A stretch of DNA of 64,000 bases from Aurelia coerulea (Eukaryota; Cnidaria; Scyphozoa; Semaeostomeae; Ulmaridae). Where the stretch lies: contig CM076951.1 in the NCBI GenBank assembly GCA_039566865.1, positions 20,035,484-20,099,483 of the forward strand. The letters run 5' to 3'. Below are positions 21,914 through 32,780 of the stretch, piece after piece. Both the position numbers and the translations under genes were made by a program. The notes below the pieces were generated by a model. That model was not told the DNA's origin and searched no databases. It worked only from the letters and a program-made list of their open reading frames with translations. The first letter of the stretch is position 1. Every line of letters begins with the position of its first letter.

Positions 21914-22629
21914 ATGAGGAAATGCTGCATACCTAGCATGTGTATATGGCCTGAGACACCACGTTATCTCAGGCTAACCAAATAAGGCCGCAGAGTAAAC
22001 TGCTAGGAAATAACGACCACGCAGCTCTGGGGAGGTATCAACTCCACTTAAACTTGCGTCTAACTACCATTAAAAGACAACAATCATGTTCACTCTCTAA
22101 AGCTGTCACCTATTACATATAACTCCTTTCTGTAAAACTGCACAAGTCCTCCACCATGCTAATTTCTGTCCCTTTGAGGAGGAAATTGCTAATTTTCAAC
22201 AATACAATTTTGAGTTGGAAAATCATTATTTAATTTAGTTTCTGCTACTAGCAGAATATCTGGCAGAGCTCTTTGAATTATCTCCCAAAGATCAAAAATC
22301 TTGTTTCGCAAACTATGTATGTTTAGATGCGTAATTAATGGATTGTTTGTATACTTGCTTCACAGCTTCATCACTTCCTGTAAAATTCATAAAGTTCTTC
22401 CTGAGTGTTTTCCATGCTTTCATTGTTACCTGAAATATGCTCCCCTCTTGTGGGGGTGGTTGAATTGCTTAGTAATTCTGATGATGGAAAAATAGCATTT
22501 ATGGATGAAAAACTGGATGAAATGTCCATACTGTTATACGACAGCCAGTTTTGTGTTAAATACCTTGTAAAATTTTATGTTATAACTTTAGTTCCATATT
22601 GATTTAGATGTAGACCCCATTTATTCAAA
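21914..22629. other. Spacer
   Basis: No gene recognised on either strand. Confidence 0.35.
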
Positions 22630-24396
22630 TGAGCTATATTCAAGTTCTCATGAATTATGAAACCAATTTGACCCCCTCTTAATGTTTCCAAAGACATTTG
22701 GCTCTTTGTGTCTCAAATCGTTTGTGCTGCAGTGCACACTTCACTTCACCTCACTTCACTTCACTTCACTTCATCAGGCTTTGAATTGAGCATTGGCTTG
22801 ATATTGCTAGTAGCACCTGTTTTAACATGTGCTATGTTATCGTGCAAATGGTAGTTGATATCTTGTCTTGTATTTATGTCCATGCTCACCATCATTCCTG
22901 AATGCTGAAGGATAATTGTTACCAGAAGCTGCATTGCTGCACATCTATGTTTCAAAAAATGCCAGCAGCCATACAAAAGGCAGGACTAAAAGCCATATCT
23001 GGATCAACATATGTTCCTTTGTTGCTACAAAAAGCTGCTGTTTTCAAAACTGACCAGAACAGAGGGGATACCAGTTTCAGTTCTTCTTCCAGTACTCCAA
23101 ACTCAAAGCTTTTCATTTCTTCTTTTCTTATCTTCCTAAATAACTGTTTTTTCTTTTCGAGGAAAGATTACTACATTTGGAAAAATGTTCTTAAAAAAAG
23201 GTGCACAAGGTTGCTTCTAATCGATTCATTTCTCCATGCAGCATCAGCTATTTGCTCATCTCCACACTCCAACTGTTCTAAATCGTTTCCAATCTCCCTT
23301 TCACACGTAGTGCTGGACCATTCAACCCGTATCCTCAATGTAGTGCCTAATTCTCAATCTACAGTGCTCTTTCCAAACAGAGATCTACTCTCCAAGGTTT
23401 GAGTTCTGATGGATTTTAGAAGTTTGATGTTAGCACTCTCCTTTGTATTTGATGGAGGCAGTTGTACATGAGAAAATTCATTATTCACTGTAGCTTCTTC
23501 TGTCAGAATGTTTTCTGCTAATTCTTGTTCTTTGCTCTGCTGCTCCCTTTCAAAATTTGCTTGTTTCTTTCTCCTGGGTGTGCTTCATACATACACTTAT
23601 CTTTTTCTTGGTCAGGTGGGGGAGGATAGGACAGTAGTAGCTCTAAATTTGATACAATTCCATGTTACCTGCCAGTTAATTGTGTCACATTGCTCTCCTC
23701 TCTTCTCTCTTTCACATCAGCTCAGCTTTCATTCTTGTGCAATTGTATTAGTCATTTTTTCAGGCCAAGATCATGCGGTGCCGTCTAGATACAATTTCTT
23801 TGGACTAAGGTGCCCTCCGCAGGAAACATAACAACACTTGTGTGTGTGCCAGACAAAGGCATGTGCAGAGTCATAAAGTTAACCCCAGTGAAAATTACTT
23901 TAGGATCCTAGAAGAAAGGATAACTAGAAGATTCTCCTGTAAATTTGCTATGAACCTGCGAAGTGAATCACATGCTAAATGATTTTAGTAATTTGATCAT
24001 ACATTGCACTGCATGGCATAGGACCTGGGGTGAGCATAAATTGGGATAGTTATCATGTTCCCCTTCTTGACACTAAATGCTGGAGCCTCAGCGTTAAACT
24101 ACATTTACTAGCCTAGAATCTTTGATTAACGCCCCTCTGCTGCAAAACCACCTTGTTTGGACTGAAAACAATAAAGACAAAATTTTCGCTTTGGCAGGTT
24201 TTGGGGTCGCACCTGCCTAAATGATTGAGTATTATACTTCAAACTTGTTCTACTGTACTCTATATTGAGCCATGTTCCCCGGACCTACACAACAGGTACT
24301 AGCGTTGCTCTTTGATAGTGGACTGTCCTTCTGCACAGTGCCTAGAGATGACCTTGTAGTAAAGACCCCGGATATTGAGTGTGAGAAGAGGGATGG
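22630..24396 (-). repeat. Copy A of a ~1.7-kb interspersed repeat (retroelement ORF1-like on minus strand)
   Basis: Aligns by eye with 26120-27996 over almost its whole length in direct orientation, including the phrases AAAGCTGCTGTTTTCAAAAC and CTGACCAGAACAGAGGGGAT. Copy A lacks ~120 bp present in copy B near its start and carries an extra (ACTTC)n stretch at 22738-22778. On the minus strand it encodes pieces of an SGNH-type protein (INTRQDINYHLHDNIAHVKT) and a Q/E/N-rich region. Both copies end in the same sequence, GATATTGAGTGTGAGAAGAG, after which they diverge. Confidence 0.75.
22738..22778. repeat. (ACTTC)n microsatellite
   Basis: About seven ACTTC/ACCTC units; absent at the equivalent place in copy B (about 26338), so it is an expansion private to copy A. 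Confidence 0.85.
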
Positions 24397-24959
24397 CCCA
24401 GCGAAACCATATTGACCACCCCACACACAACATAAATAATATAACATAGGTTGACTATTAAATTCTATCTATTAGGCAAAATATAGGACATTATTGCTTG
24501 AGCCACCTTTGGGTGGCCTAACCACCAAGATACACACTCAAAGTAGACCAATCTGCCACAGCTACCTTACTTAGAGGTTCCAGTACTGTTCTGAAAACCT
24601 AGTGGCCGACAGTTCACCTGGAACTGAGTCAACCACCTTGATAGGCGTGCAAATATACTGTTCAAAACAATTACTAGACCAACGGCCTAAGGTCTCAATA
24701 AGCCAGCTGGTAGGTCAGCAGCTGCTGCATTAGTAACGCAACCTATTGAACAACTATTGCAGAAGGATTAATTTTATTACCTTGTTTATCAAGTTGTGAT
24801 TGGTTAACTTTTAATGTACTTGCAATTTACTGCAGGAGTTAGGTTACTTGGTTTAGATTAGACACATACACTTTAGAGAAATTTATCTAGAATGCAGAAG
24901 TGTTATGAGAGTTAAAATATGAGCAAACTACAAACGTCTTGTTTATGAGAGTCATCTAA
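24397..24959. other. Spacer
   Basis: No gene recognised. Confidence 0.35.
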
Positions 24960-25440
24960 GGTTCATAGCTATAGAATCAGCGTTCTGGAGAGTAAGATCT
25001 CCAACACAGAGCTCACCGAGACAGAAAGGCAGGTGCACAGTGGGCATCTCGCCGGAGATTGCCAAGCACAATTTAGATGCTTTGAATGCAAAGGGACACA
25101 CCATTCTGCTATATGCAATTCGTAGAAGACACCTACGCAGACACAAAGGACTGCTGCATCGAGCACTGCAGAACCAAAGGCACAAACAACCACAAACATG
25201 CACATTTTGAGCAAAACAAGTGTACTGGTACTGAGTGTGAGAGCCGAAATTTCATCGCCCAAATATGGCGCAAAGAAAGTCATTGTGCGGATTGTTTTCG
25301 ATTCTGGGAGCCTGAAATCATATGTTACAAAGAAATTGAACATTTCTTTTGAAAATTATTTGAAAAAGAAATTGGTAGCTGCTCTAATGCAACGCTGTGT
25401 AATGAATATCCTTTGGCATCTCCAAAACCTGGTTGCAGGA
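24960..25440 (+). pseudogene. BEL/Pao-type gag zinc knuckle and aspartic protease fragment
   Basis: Plus-strand reading gives SGHLAGDCQAQFRCFECKGT HHSAIC (a paired CCHC-type knuckle), then a stop, then in another frame an aspartic protease start, RIVFDSGSLKSYVTKKL, in which DSGS is the catalytic signature. Knuckles of this type directly followed by a DSGS/DTGS protease are typical of BEL/Pao LTR elements. No RT, RNase H or integrase follows; the next 300 bp (25441-25740) hold no recognisable domain. Truncated and frameshifted. Confidence 0.6.
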
Positions 25441-26119
25441 GAGATTTCATAGTGCTTGAAAGTATCTTGCCAGTTAGAAAAGACCATCTGAGAACTCAAA
25501 TAGGGGCAAGCTTGGGTTGTGACCAAAGCATAAATGCTTTTGCAATGCACAAAATGGATCGACGGAGGAGGATGATGCAGCGAGGCGTACCTGGCTGCCG
25601 TTACAGAAAGGGTCAACTTTTAAGACTTTGATGGACAATATTGCAACGCTCTCCGACAGGCATTCCTTACAGAGTGGATTCTGGATGGAATGTAGAGTTT
25701 GTTGGAGAGCAAAGCTCCGAGGAGTGTAGAAATTCAAAGAAGGCTCTTGTGAAGGCAGCCCATATCATTAGTTTGTCTTGCTTGACAAAAGAGGATTCCC
25801 GTAGTTGGCTTTGAGTGCTCTCATCATGTCGCGTGTAATTGGGCTGCGTTTGGGCCGGACAGACTTGTCTTTAACTTGCTTTATCCCTCGCACTAACATG
25901 TTCAGTTGTTGCATGTGGTTAAAATTTATTGAGAAAGCTAATTCAATGTTATGAAACGGAACCACAGACTGTAATCGTATGTTTTTATTTTGTTTTTGCT
26001 TCCAACAATTTTTGCTTTCACATCAGAAAATATTAGATCATTTCACATATTGCAACAACATGGACTGAGTGGAAAAATATCTGAACAGGTCAATACTCCC
26101 TGTTTCAAGTGGCTTCTTC
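25441..26119. other. Spacer
   Basis: No gene recognised. Overlapping ORFs on both strands at 25413-25737 have no motif. Confidence 0.3.
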
Positions 26120-27996
26120 AATTCTCATGATTTATGAAACTCCCTCTTAATGTTTCCAAAAACAAGACATTTACCTCTCTTCTTTTCAATTCCAGTTCTG
26201 GGGAGTCGGTTCTTCTAATTAGCCCCGATACGGTTCTTTCTGTCCACATGCTTGAATTTGTTGTGCGATCTCTGCAATTTTCTGAGCAATCTCTTGCGGC
26301 TCTTTGTGTCTCAAATTGTTTGTGCCGCAGCGCAGGATCACTTCATCAGGCTTTGAATTGAGCGTTGGCTCGATATAGGACTTCATGTCTTTGCTAATAG
26401 CACCTGGGAATGTTTTAACATGTGCTGTGGTCTCGTGCAAATGGCAGTTGATATCTTGTCTTGTATTTATGTCCATGCTTCACCATCATTCCTGAATGCA
26501 AAAAGGTAATTGTTACCAGAAGCTGCATTGCGGCGCATCTATGTTTCAAACAAATGCTAGCAGCCATACAAAAGGCAGGACTAAAAGCCATATCTGGATC
26601 ATCATTCGTTCCTTTGTTGCAACAAAAAGCTGCTGTTTTCAAAACTGACCAGAACAGAGGGGATACCAGTTTCAGTTCTTCTTCTAATACTCAAAACTCG
26701 AAGCTTTTCATTTCTTCTTTGCTTGTCTTTCTAAATAATTAATTTTCTTTTTTGAGGAAACATTACTACATTCTGGAAAAATGTTCTTAAAAAAAGGTGC
26801 ACAAGGTTGCTTCTAATCGATTCATTTTTCCATGCAGCATAAGCTATTTGCTCACCTCTTCAAAGTGTTTTCTCCAACTGTTCTAAATCCTTTCCAATTT
26901 CCCTTTCACATGTAGTGCTGGACCATTCAACCCGTATCCTCACTGTAGTTCCTGATTCTCAATCTACAGTGCTCTTTCCAAACAGGGATCTACTCTCCAA
27001 GGTCTGAGTTCCGTTGGATTTTAGAAGTTTGATGTTAGCACTCTCCTTTGTATTTGATGAAGGCAGTTGTACATCAGAACATTCATTATTCACTGTAGCT
27101 TCTTCTGTCAGAATGTTTTCTGCTAATTTTTGTTCGTTGCTCTGCTGCTCCCTTTCAAAATTTGCTAGTTTCTTACTCCTGGGTTTGCTTCATGCATACA
27201 CCAATCTTTTTCTTGGTCAGGTGGGGGAGGATAGGACAGTAGTAGCTCTAAATTTGATACAATTCAATGTTACCTGCCAGTTAATTGTGTCACATTGCTC
27301 TCCTCTCTTCTCTCTTTCACATCAGCGCAGCTTTCATTCTTGTGCAATTGTATTAGTTATTTTTTCAGGCCAAGATCATGCGGTGCTGTCTATATACAAT
27401 TTCTTTGGACTAAGGTGCCCTCAGCAGGAAACATCACAACACTTGTGTGTATGCCAGACAAGGGCATATGCAGAGTCACAAAGTTAACCCCAGTGAAAAT
27501 TACTTTAGGATCCTAGAAGAAAGGATAACTAGAAGATTCTCCTGTAAATTTGCTATGGACCTGCGAAGTGAATCACATGCTAAATGATTTTAGTAATTTG
27601 ATCATACATTGCACTGCATGGCATAGGACCTGGGGTGAGCATAAATTGGGATAGTTATCATGTTCCCCTTCTTTACACTAAATGCTGGAGCCTCAGCGTT
27701 AAACTGCATTTACTAGCCTAGAATCTTTGAATAACACCCCTCTGCTGCCAAACCACCTTGTTTGGACTGAAAACAATAAAAACAAAATTTTCGCTTTGGC
27801 AGGTTTTGGGGTCGCACCTGCCTAAATGATTGAGTATTATACTTCAAACTTGTTCTACTGTACTCTATATTGAGCCATGTTCCCCGGACCTACACAACAG
27901 GTACTAGCGTTGCTCTTTGATAGTGGACTGTCCTTCTGCACAGTGCCTAGAGATGACCTCGTAGTAAAGACCCCGGATATTGAGTGTGAGAAGAGG
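26120..27996 (-). repeat. Copy B of the ~1.7-kb interspersed repeat
   Basis: Direct-orientation partner of 22630-24396, about 3.6 kb away. The minus strand encodes an SGNH/esterase-like segment (26476-26219, annotated separately) and, at 27200-26860, a stretch with one stop reading NNECSDVQLPSSNTKESANI, consistent with a decayed ORF1-like protein. A third fragment of this repeat lies at 32700-32780. Confidence 0.75.
26219..26476 (-). pseudogene. SGNH hydrolase (esterase)-like ORF1 segment
   Basis: The minus ORF has TRQDINCHLHETTAHVKTF, PGAISKDMKSYIEPTLNSK, and PDEVILRCGTNNLRHKEP. The block 'PD.V+L..GTN(D)L' is SGNH-fold block III, and 'V..FPGA....M..Y..P' is the strand before it. Here the usual D of GTND is N. 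Such esterase-like domains occur in ORF1 proteins of CR1-like and related non-LTR elements and are common in invertebrate genomes. The catalytic GDS block should lie upstream, where the frame reads SGMMVK (decayed). Dead copy within repeat copy B. Confidence 0.55.
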
Positions 27997-28099
27997 TCCC
28001 AAATGAGATGTAACAATTCCGTCCGTGCTGGTACTTTTTACGTGAACCCAAGGAGATTGACATGAAATGGAAGAAACACAAATCATTGTTTAGACTTGC

Positions 28100-28640
28100 C
28101 ATGCCCAAGCTGGAATCCGGGTTGGATGCTTCTAAGTGTCTAAAACGAGGCGAGAAAACTTGTTGAGCTGTAAACGAGAAAGGCAGTCAGCTATAGTGTT
28201 ATCGAGGCCTGCAGTATGCTTTATATTGGCTGTGAATTCGAAACAAGCAGTCACAGAGAACAGTTTTCTCCACAGAGACCGTATATTTGGGAATTCAAGG
28301 ATTGGAGTGACGAGATGTTTACCACTGCTCAATTAGCACAATGAAGTAGGAGCTGTTTCCCCCTAAAGTCAGGTGCCCATAAGAAACAAACTATGTATAT
28401 TGGGTACAATTTTTCCATTGGATCAAAAATGTTTTTACTGACTGAGGCCTGCGTTCTGAAGCCTAGGCCTATTTCTCCAGACGCGTCGAAGAAAACATCG
28501 AGCCCATGTCATGGAGTAGTTGAAGGATCGAGACTGTTATGCCTCATGTTCCAACTAGGTAAATGAACCTCCCACCACTGAATATCCTGTCTTGCTTGAT
28601 CGTTGAGAGAAAAATGGTGTGACAGCTTAACCGCGGATTT
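28100..28640 (-). pseudogene. DIRS/Ngaro-like retroelement: end of RT and RNase H
   Basis: The minus strand gives, in order, HFSLNDQARQDIQWWEVHLP (RT/RNase H linker), after a stop and shift GLDVFFDASGEIGLGFRTQA (RNase H first strand with catalytic D), YIVCFLWAPDFRGKQLLLH, and TAGLDNTIADCLSRLQLNKF (final RNase H block with the NxxAD(x)LSR signature). This series is typical of tyrosine-recombinase retrotransposons (DIRS/Ngaro); Ty3-like RNase H would differ in the WW linker. No recombinase domain was found downstream. Broken by at least one stop and one frameshift. Confidence 0.65.
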
Positions 28641-28990
28641 CAGTAATATCCTAAATATAATCCTATGTAAGATCTTATATAGGATCCTATCCAACGTTTT
28701 CCTGTAAGAGTTTCATAGGATCCTATGTCAGAATCCTGTGCAAGATCCTATTTAGGATATTTTGACAAGTTCCACAGGATCTTATCAGGATCATCTACAA
28801 GATTTTATTTAGGATTCTGTGTAAGTTCTTATACAAATTCATACAGGATCTTATTAGGATCCTATGCAAGATCCTATTTAGGATCCTATGTAAGTTCTTA
28901 TATTCACATTCATACAAGATCTTGTCAGGACCTATTTAGGTTCCTTTGTAAGTTCTTATACAAATTCCTACCTGATCTTGTCAGGATCTG
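28641..28990. repeat. Degenerate GGATCCTATxTAAGTTCTTATA minisatellite
   Basis: About ten imperfect units of 25-45 bp built on AGGATCCTATGTAAGTTCTTA and CAAGATCCTATTTAGGATCC. GGATCC palindromes and AGATCTT make the array strongly self-complementary. It starts directly beside the DIRS-like remnant. Confidence 0.75.
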
Positions 28991-29967
28991 AGAATTATTT
29001 CGTTTTTAATGAATAGCATCGTTTTTAACAACTCTCTATGATGTAACCGCATGGTGTGACAGACGAAGGCTCTCGTCTCGCTTCATGTTTACAAATGCAA
29101 CATTGCACGAACTGTAAAGAGCTTCTTAATTGTCCTTGAATGTACAACTGGAATTCCTTAAATTTTTGGTCATCGTAGTACTAGTTTCTTATAAATCACT
29201 TTCTTATAAAAAACGCGTACCCAACTATTTTTACTAATCAAAAGTTATCTCAGTATTTAACCATTGAAAGAGCAGTGTGTTTGATTGCTCAAAAAAAATT
29301 AATCCAAGTTAGACAATGCTCAACTAAAGTGTTTATAATGAATGTCCCGAATCATAGCAAAAATTTTTCTCATAATCCTTAATTCGTAAAATTTACTATG
29401 CTGAAAAAATGGTGAAAAATACTCATAGCGTAGGCTAGTCTTTTAGCGACAAAACAACGTTTGAAGCATTTCAATCACCCACTTATTTTTTTTCTATAAC
29501 AGATTGCGTTGGGTCTCCTTTTTGGGTGACCCGGTACAGCAGTGCCAAAGAAATATAAACAAGGTAAAAACTCTAGATGAGGTCCTCAAATCGAAGATGC
29601 AACAAATTTTTTACAAATAATCATGATGTTCAAAGGTCTCAAAGTACAGTACTGTATTAATCATGTTGATATGTCTTTAAGACTGCAGAGATGTAGCATT
29701 AACTCACAAATCTGCATCTTGCATTGCAAAAAATACGACATGAGACAAAATGTTCTCACATCAAACCATTTAAAAATCTTAGGAATAACTTTCACTGTGA
29801 AAAATTGGACCTTCTTTATTCATCCTCGACGAGAATATTATTTCTTCCTCATCAGCATTCATGTTCAGCGCATCTATATCAAGATTTTGAATCATAGTAG
29901 CAATATTTTCTGGAAAGGCCTGTAGAAAAAATACATTACCGGACAGTCTGTCTTTCTTCTCAGGACA
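28991..29967. other. AT-rich spacer
   Basis: No gene recognised; the 100-codon ORF at 29623-29925 shows no motif. Confidence 0.35.
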
Positions 29968-30895
29968 TCAGAACCACTTGGCGTATGCTGGTTTGTGCAC
30001 ATTCCTTGAAACTTCAGATTGATATGTTTGTGAAGTTGCCATATTACGAAGCATCTGATGAATTATACCCCTTGTGCCATGGAACTTTTTCTTCAACAAT
30101 GAGATCATGCCTTCACAAACAAAGACAGAATGCAAAATTGGGTTGTCATGATTTCTTGCTTGCTGGGCAAAGTGGCACATTGAATGGTGATTGTAGGTTC
30201 TTTCTTTGTTCATGTTCAATCTCTCCAAAAGTCTAATGTAGGAATCGAGCATTGCTTCTTCCAGTTGCAAATCTTCTTCAACAAGGGTGTCCTCGGTAAG
30301 GATGCGCTAACCAGTCACAAATAAGCTGGGGTGGAAGAAATGCTCTCATGGGGGGTACTTCCACAAACAAGATAAACTCATTGGGAATAAAAACATTCCT
30401 TTTGATGTGCTTTCCATTTTCCTAATTCACGGATAGTTCTCATCTTTTTGGGAAAATTATGGGGCGGCTTCATGGCACTGATGAGTCCATCAATTGCAGG
30501 GATGTCCTCCTTGAGGCAAAACGGATCTTAATCATTTGATGACACGATTAACTCTGCATTTTTTTCCACAATTCAACTTATAAAACTTGATGCATGAAAT
30601 CAAGAAGAACCTCTTCTGGGATTTTTAATATCTGATGTACAGGTGACTGTCCCTTCACACCAAAAACGGAATTCCTATTATCCGCCTGCTCAGCATGTTG
30701 CATCGCATCCTCGTGATTGCGGAGGGGAGCTTTTGTTGCTTTATATGGATAGTACCTTAAAAGTGGATTATCTCTGTCCTCCTCACCTGGTTCTAAACAA
30801 ATAGAGCAGCCAAACCTTCCATTAAACTGCTTCATATTGAGGGAAGCAGCTTTTGCGGGAAATCTGCAACTTTTTCTTGGACGCGCATGCTGCAA
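29968..30895 (-). pseudogene. CACTA/EnSpm-type transposase remnant (tnp2-like)
   Basis: Minus strand. At 30895-30578 are FNGRFGCSICLEPGEE, then NHEDAMQHAEQADNRN and VFGVKGQSP...VLLDFMHQVL, matching the 'FNG.YGC..C..PG ... GVKGPS ... DYMH.VLLG' block of tnp2-family transposases. The middle (30560-30300) reads MRTIRELGKWKAHQKECFYS, the following 'LP.IDGLIS' neighbour region. At 30270-29968 is TYNHHSMCHFAQQARNHDNP with HGTRGIIHQMLRN, the late conserved block. Several stops separate the parts. Family identity rests on block order; terminal CACTA motifs were not located. Confidence 0.6.
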
Positions 30896-31955
30896 GATAG
30901 GTGCCTATTTGGGAAATCCACATGAAACCCATTCAATAGGTTCAGCACATTTTTGGTGTCCCAAAATATTGTGCCTCATTTGCCTTTAGATTGCGACAAA
31001 ACAGGGAAAGATTCTCATCAAACTTTTGTATGTTAGAAGAGAATGTTGGGAAGAGAATGTTACGAAATTAATATTGCAAATTGGGTGGTTTGATTACATT
31101 GCAAAAAAAGGCCAGATTTTCAAATTTCTGGACTTGACAGCGGTTGATCCATCAATATGCCACGTTATTGAAAAGGTATATTTCTTATTTCTATCTGGAT
31201 GTGTGGAAAACTCGTAGCAGTTCATATGACCACAAAAGAGATCTAGTCTGATTCGTCCCTCTCCAAGTATTCTCACTGTGACAATAATGGACTTACCTGC
31301 CTATTTACCTCAAAAGGTGACAGGCCTTGTTTGGCTTTTTTCACAATTGAAATACACCTTTTTGATGTATAACAGGAATTGTCCAGCAGCAAATGACAAA
31401 TTTGCATGTGTTGAAGATTTTTGTCCGAGAAATTTGTGTTTTTGAGTGGGAACATGTTCCAGGTGATTCTGCCTGGTTCTGGACCGTTCCGGTGTTTAGC
31501 ACAACCAATTCACTTTGAGGTAGCTGTTCTCGAGGCATGTTGTGCTCAACTGACTCCTATTGCCTTGGTTGCAATATTTAATGTGAATTCTACAGGTTAA
31601 ATGTAGGGGTTCGAGCTGACTCACACTTTTAAGAGATATCCTATACTTTTGACAGGGTTTAGTTGGGACAAGGTGATTGATTGCTTCAAACCATTACCTC
31701 AAGAAATTTTTGCAGATCGTACACTACACAGAGACTGAACACTTCTAACAGGTTCAGTTTGCTGTTCCCCTCATTAGGTGTGTTGTGCAACTTTCTCTTC
31801 TTGTCTTGGCTGCATTAGTTATTTACATGTCCCACCTGCTGCAGCTCCCTGCTTCATTTCTTCTTGGATAGATATGTTAGAAACTAATAATAACGATCAT
31901 TTCCTAGTGATGTGACAATGTCAATAAACTAAAAGCAATGCAAGAATTTAATCAA
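30896..31955. other. Spacer
   Basis: No gene recognised; short overlapping ORFs on both strands (31026-31538) have no motif. Confidence 0.3.
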
Positions 31956-32372
31956 CTAAAATAAGTAGGTATTTACTAAAATAAGGAATGAGCCACAATG
32001 ACCTGCAACGGCCTGCACTAATTCCACATCCTCTTGGCCCTCGATTATAGTAGCTAAATTCTTCAAGATGATACCAAATGAGACAATATCGCTTTCTACT
32101 GCATGTTCTGCTTTCTCTCTCAAAACCATATTAGGATATATATGATTGTGATGTGTGTTATATTTCCGCTTGAAATAACTTTTCATTCTTGTTGCCTCAC
32201 CGAAGTCTAGAATCATTGGTAGCCATTGTTTTGAATATTGCCCTTTGTATTGTCAAGCTTAATGTTGTTATGCATGAACCCATTCTTATGAATATGATGT
32301 AATGCTTTAGCTAATTTCCCTATGATTCTAAGCAACAGCAGGTCATCGAGCAGTTCAATAGTTGTTTAATCA
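31956..32372 (-). pseudogene. Protein kinase-like pseudogene fragment
   Basis: Minus-strand frame from ~32372 reads LLRIIGKLAKALHHIHKNGF then MHNNIKLDN, the catalytic-loop region (here HNNIK, where an active kinase has HxDxK). After a one-base frame change near 32220 it continues PMILDFGEATRMKSYF (the DFG metal-binding motif) and later SDIVSFGIILK, the subdomain IX block. So C-lobe subdomains VIb to IX are present in order; the N-lobe with ATP-binding lysine is not found upstream. The missing catalytic Asp plus the frameshift indicates a pseudogene of a host kinase gene family, the only clearly non-transposon protein trace in the window. Confidence 0.55.
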
Positions 32373-32464
32373 CTTTCAAGTTACTTCATGTACAAAGCTC
32401 CATTACTAGTAACATGTTCTCAAATTTATGATAACACTATAGAATACTAGAACACTTTCGTTTT

Positions 32465-32543
32465 AGCCTTTTTGACATGCCTCTCTGTAAGAACCTATCT
32501 TTTGGTATTTCTGAGAATAGAGAAGGAGGGAAGTCGCTAGCAG
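32465..32543. repeat. ~75-bp direct repeat, copy 1
   Basis: Matches 34098-34172 (shared TTTTGGTATTTCTGAGAATA and GAGAAGGAGGG). The partner is 1.63 kb downstream. Confidence 0.7.
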
Positions 32544-32699
32544 TCCCCTCTGCAGCCTCGCACTCTGCATCAACTTTCACCGTGTTTGATGATTGTTATA
32601 CAGATGCGAGTTGACATGAATAAGAAGACATCTTGCTTGATTTTCTCCTCGTTTTTCAGGTGTTGCAGAACAGGGCAGTAGCATTTCTGAATTTTATAA

Positions 32700-32780
32700 A
32701 ATTTCATTTTACCTGGTAGTTAATTGTGTCACATTGCTCTACTCTCTTCTCTCCATCACATTAGCTCAACTTTCATTTAC
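32700..32780. repeat. Fragment of the ~1.7-kb repeat (third copy)
   Basis: The phrase TTAATTGTGTCACATTGCTC and following TCTTCTCTCC...CACAT match 23670-23750 and 27275-27350 in the two long copies. Confidence 0.6.

Noticed and set aside
22630..27996. The two ~1.7-kb direct repeats as LTRs of one element
   Set aside because: They encode SGNH-like protein remnants, are too long, lack TG...CA ends, and the BEL/Pao fragment between them lies on the other strand.
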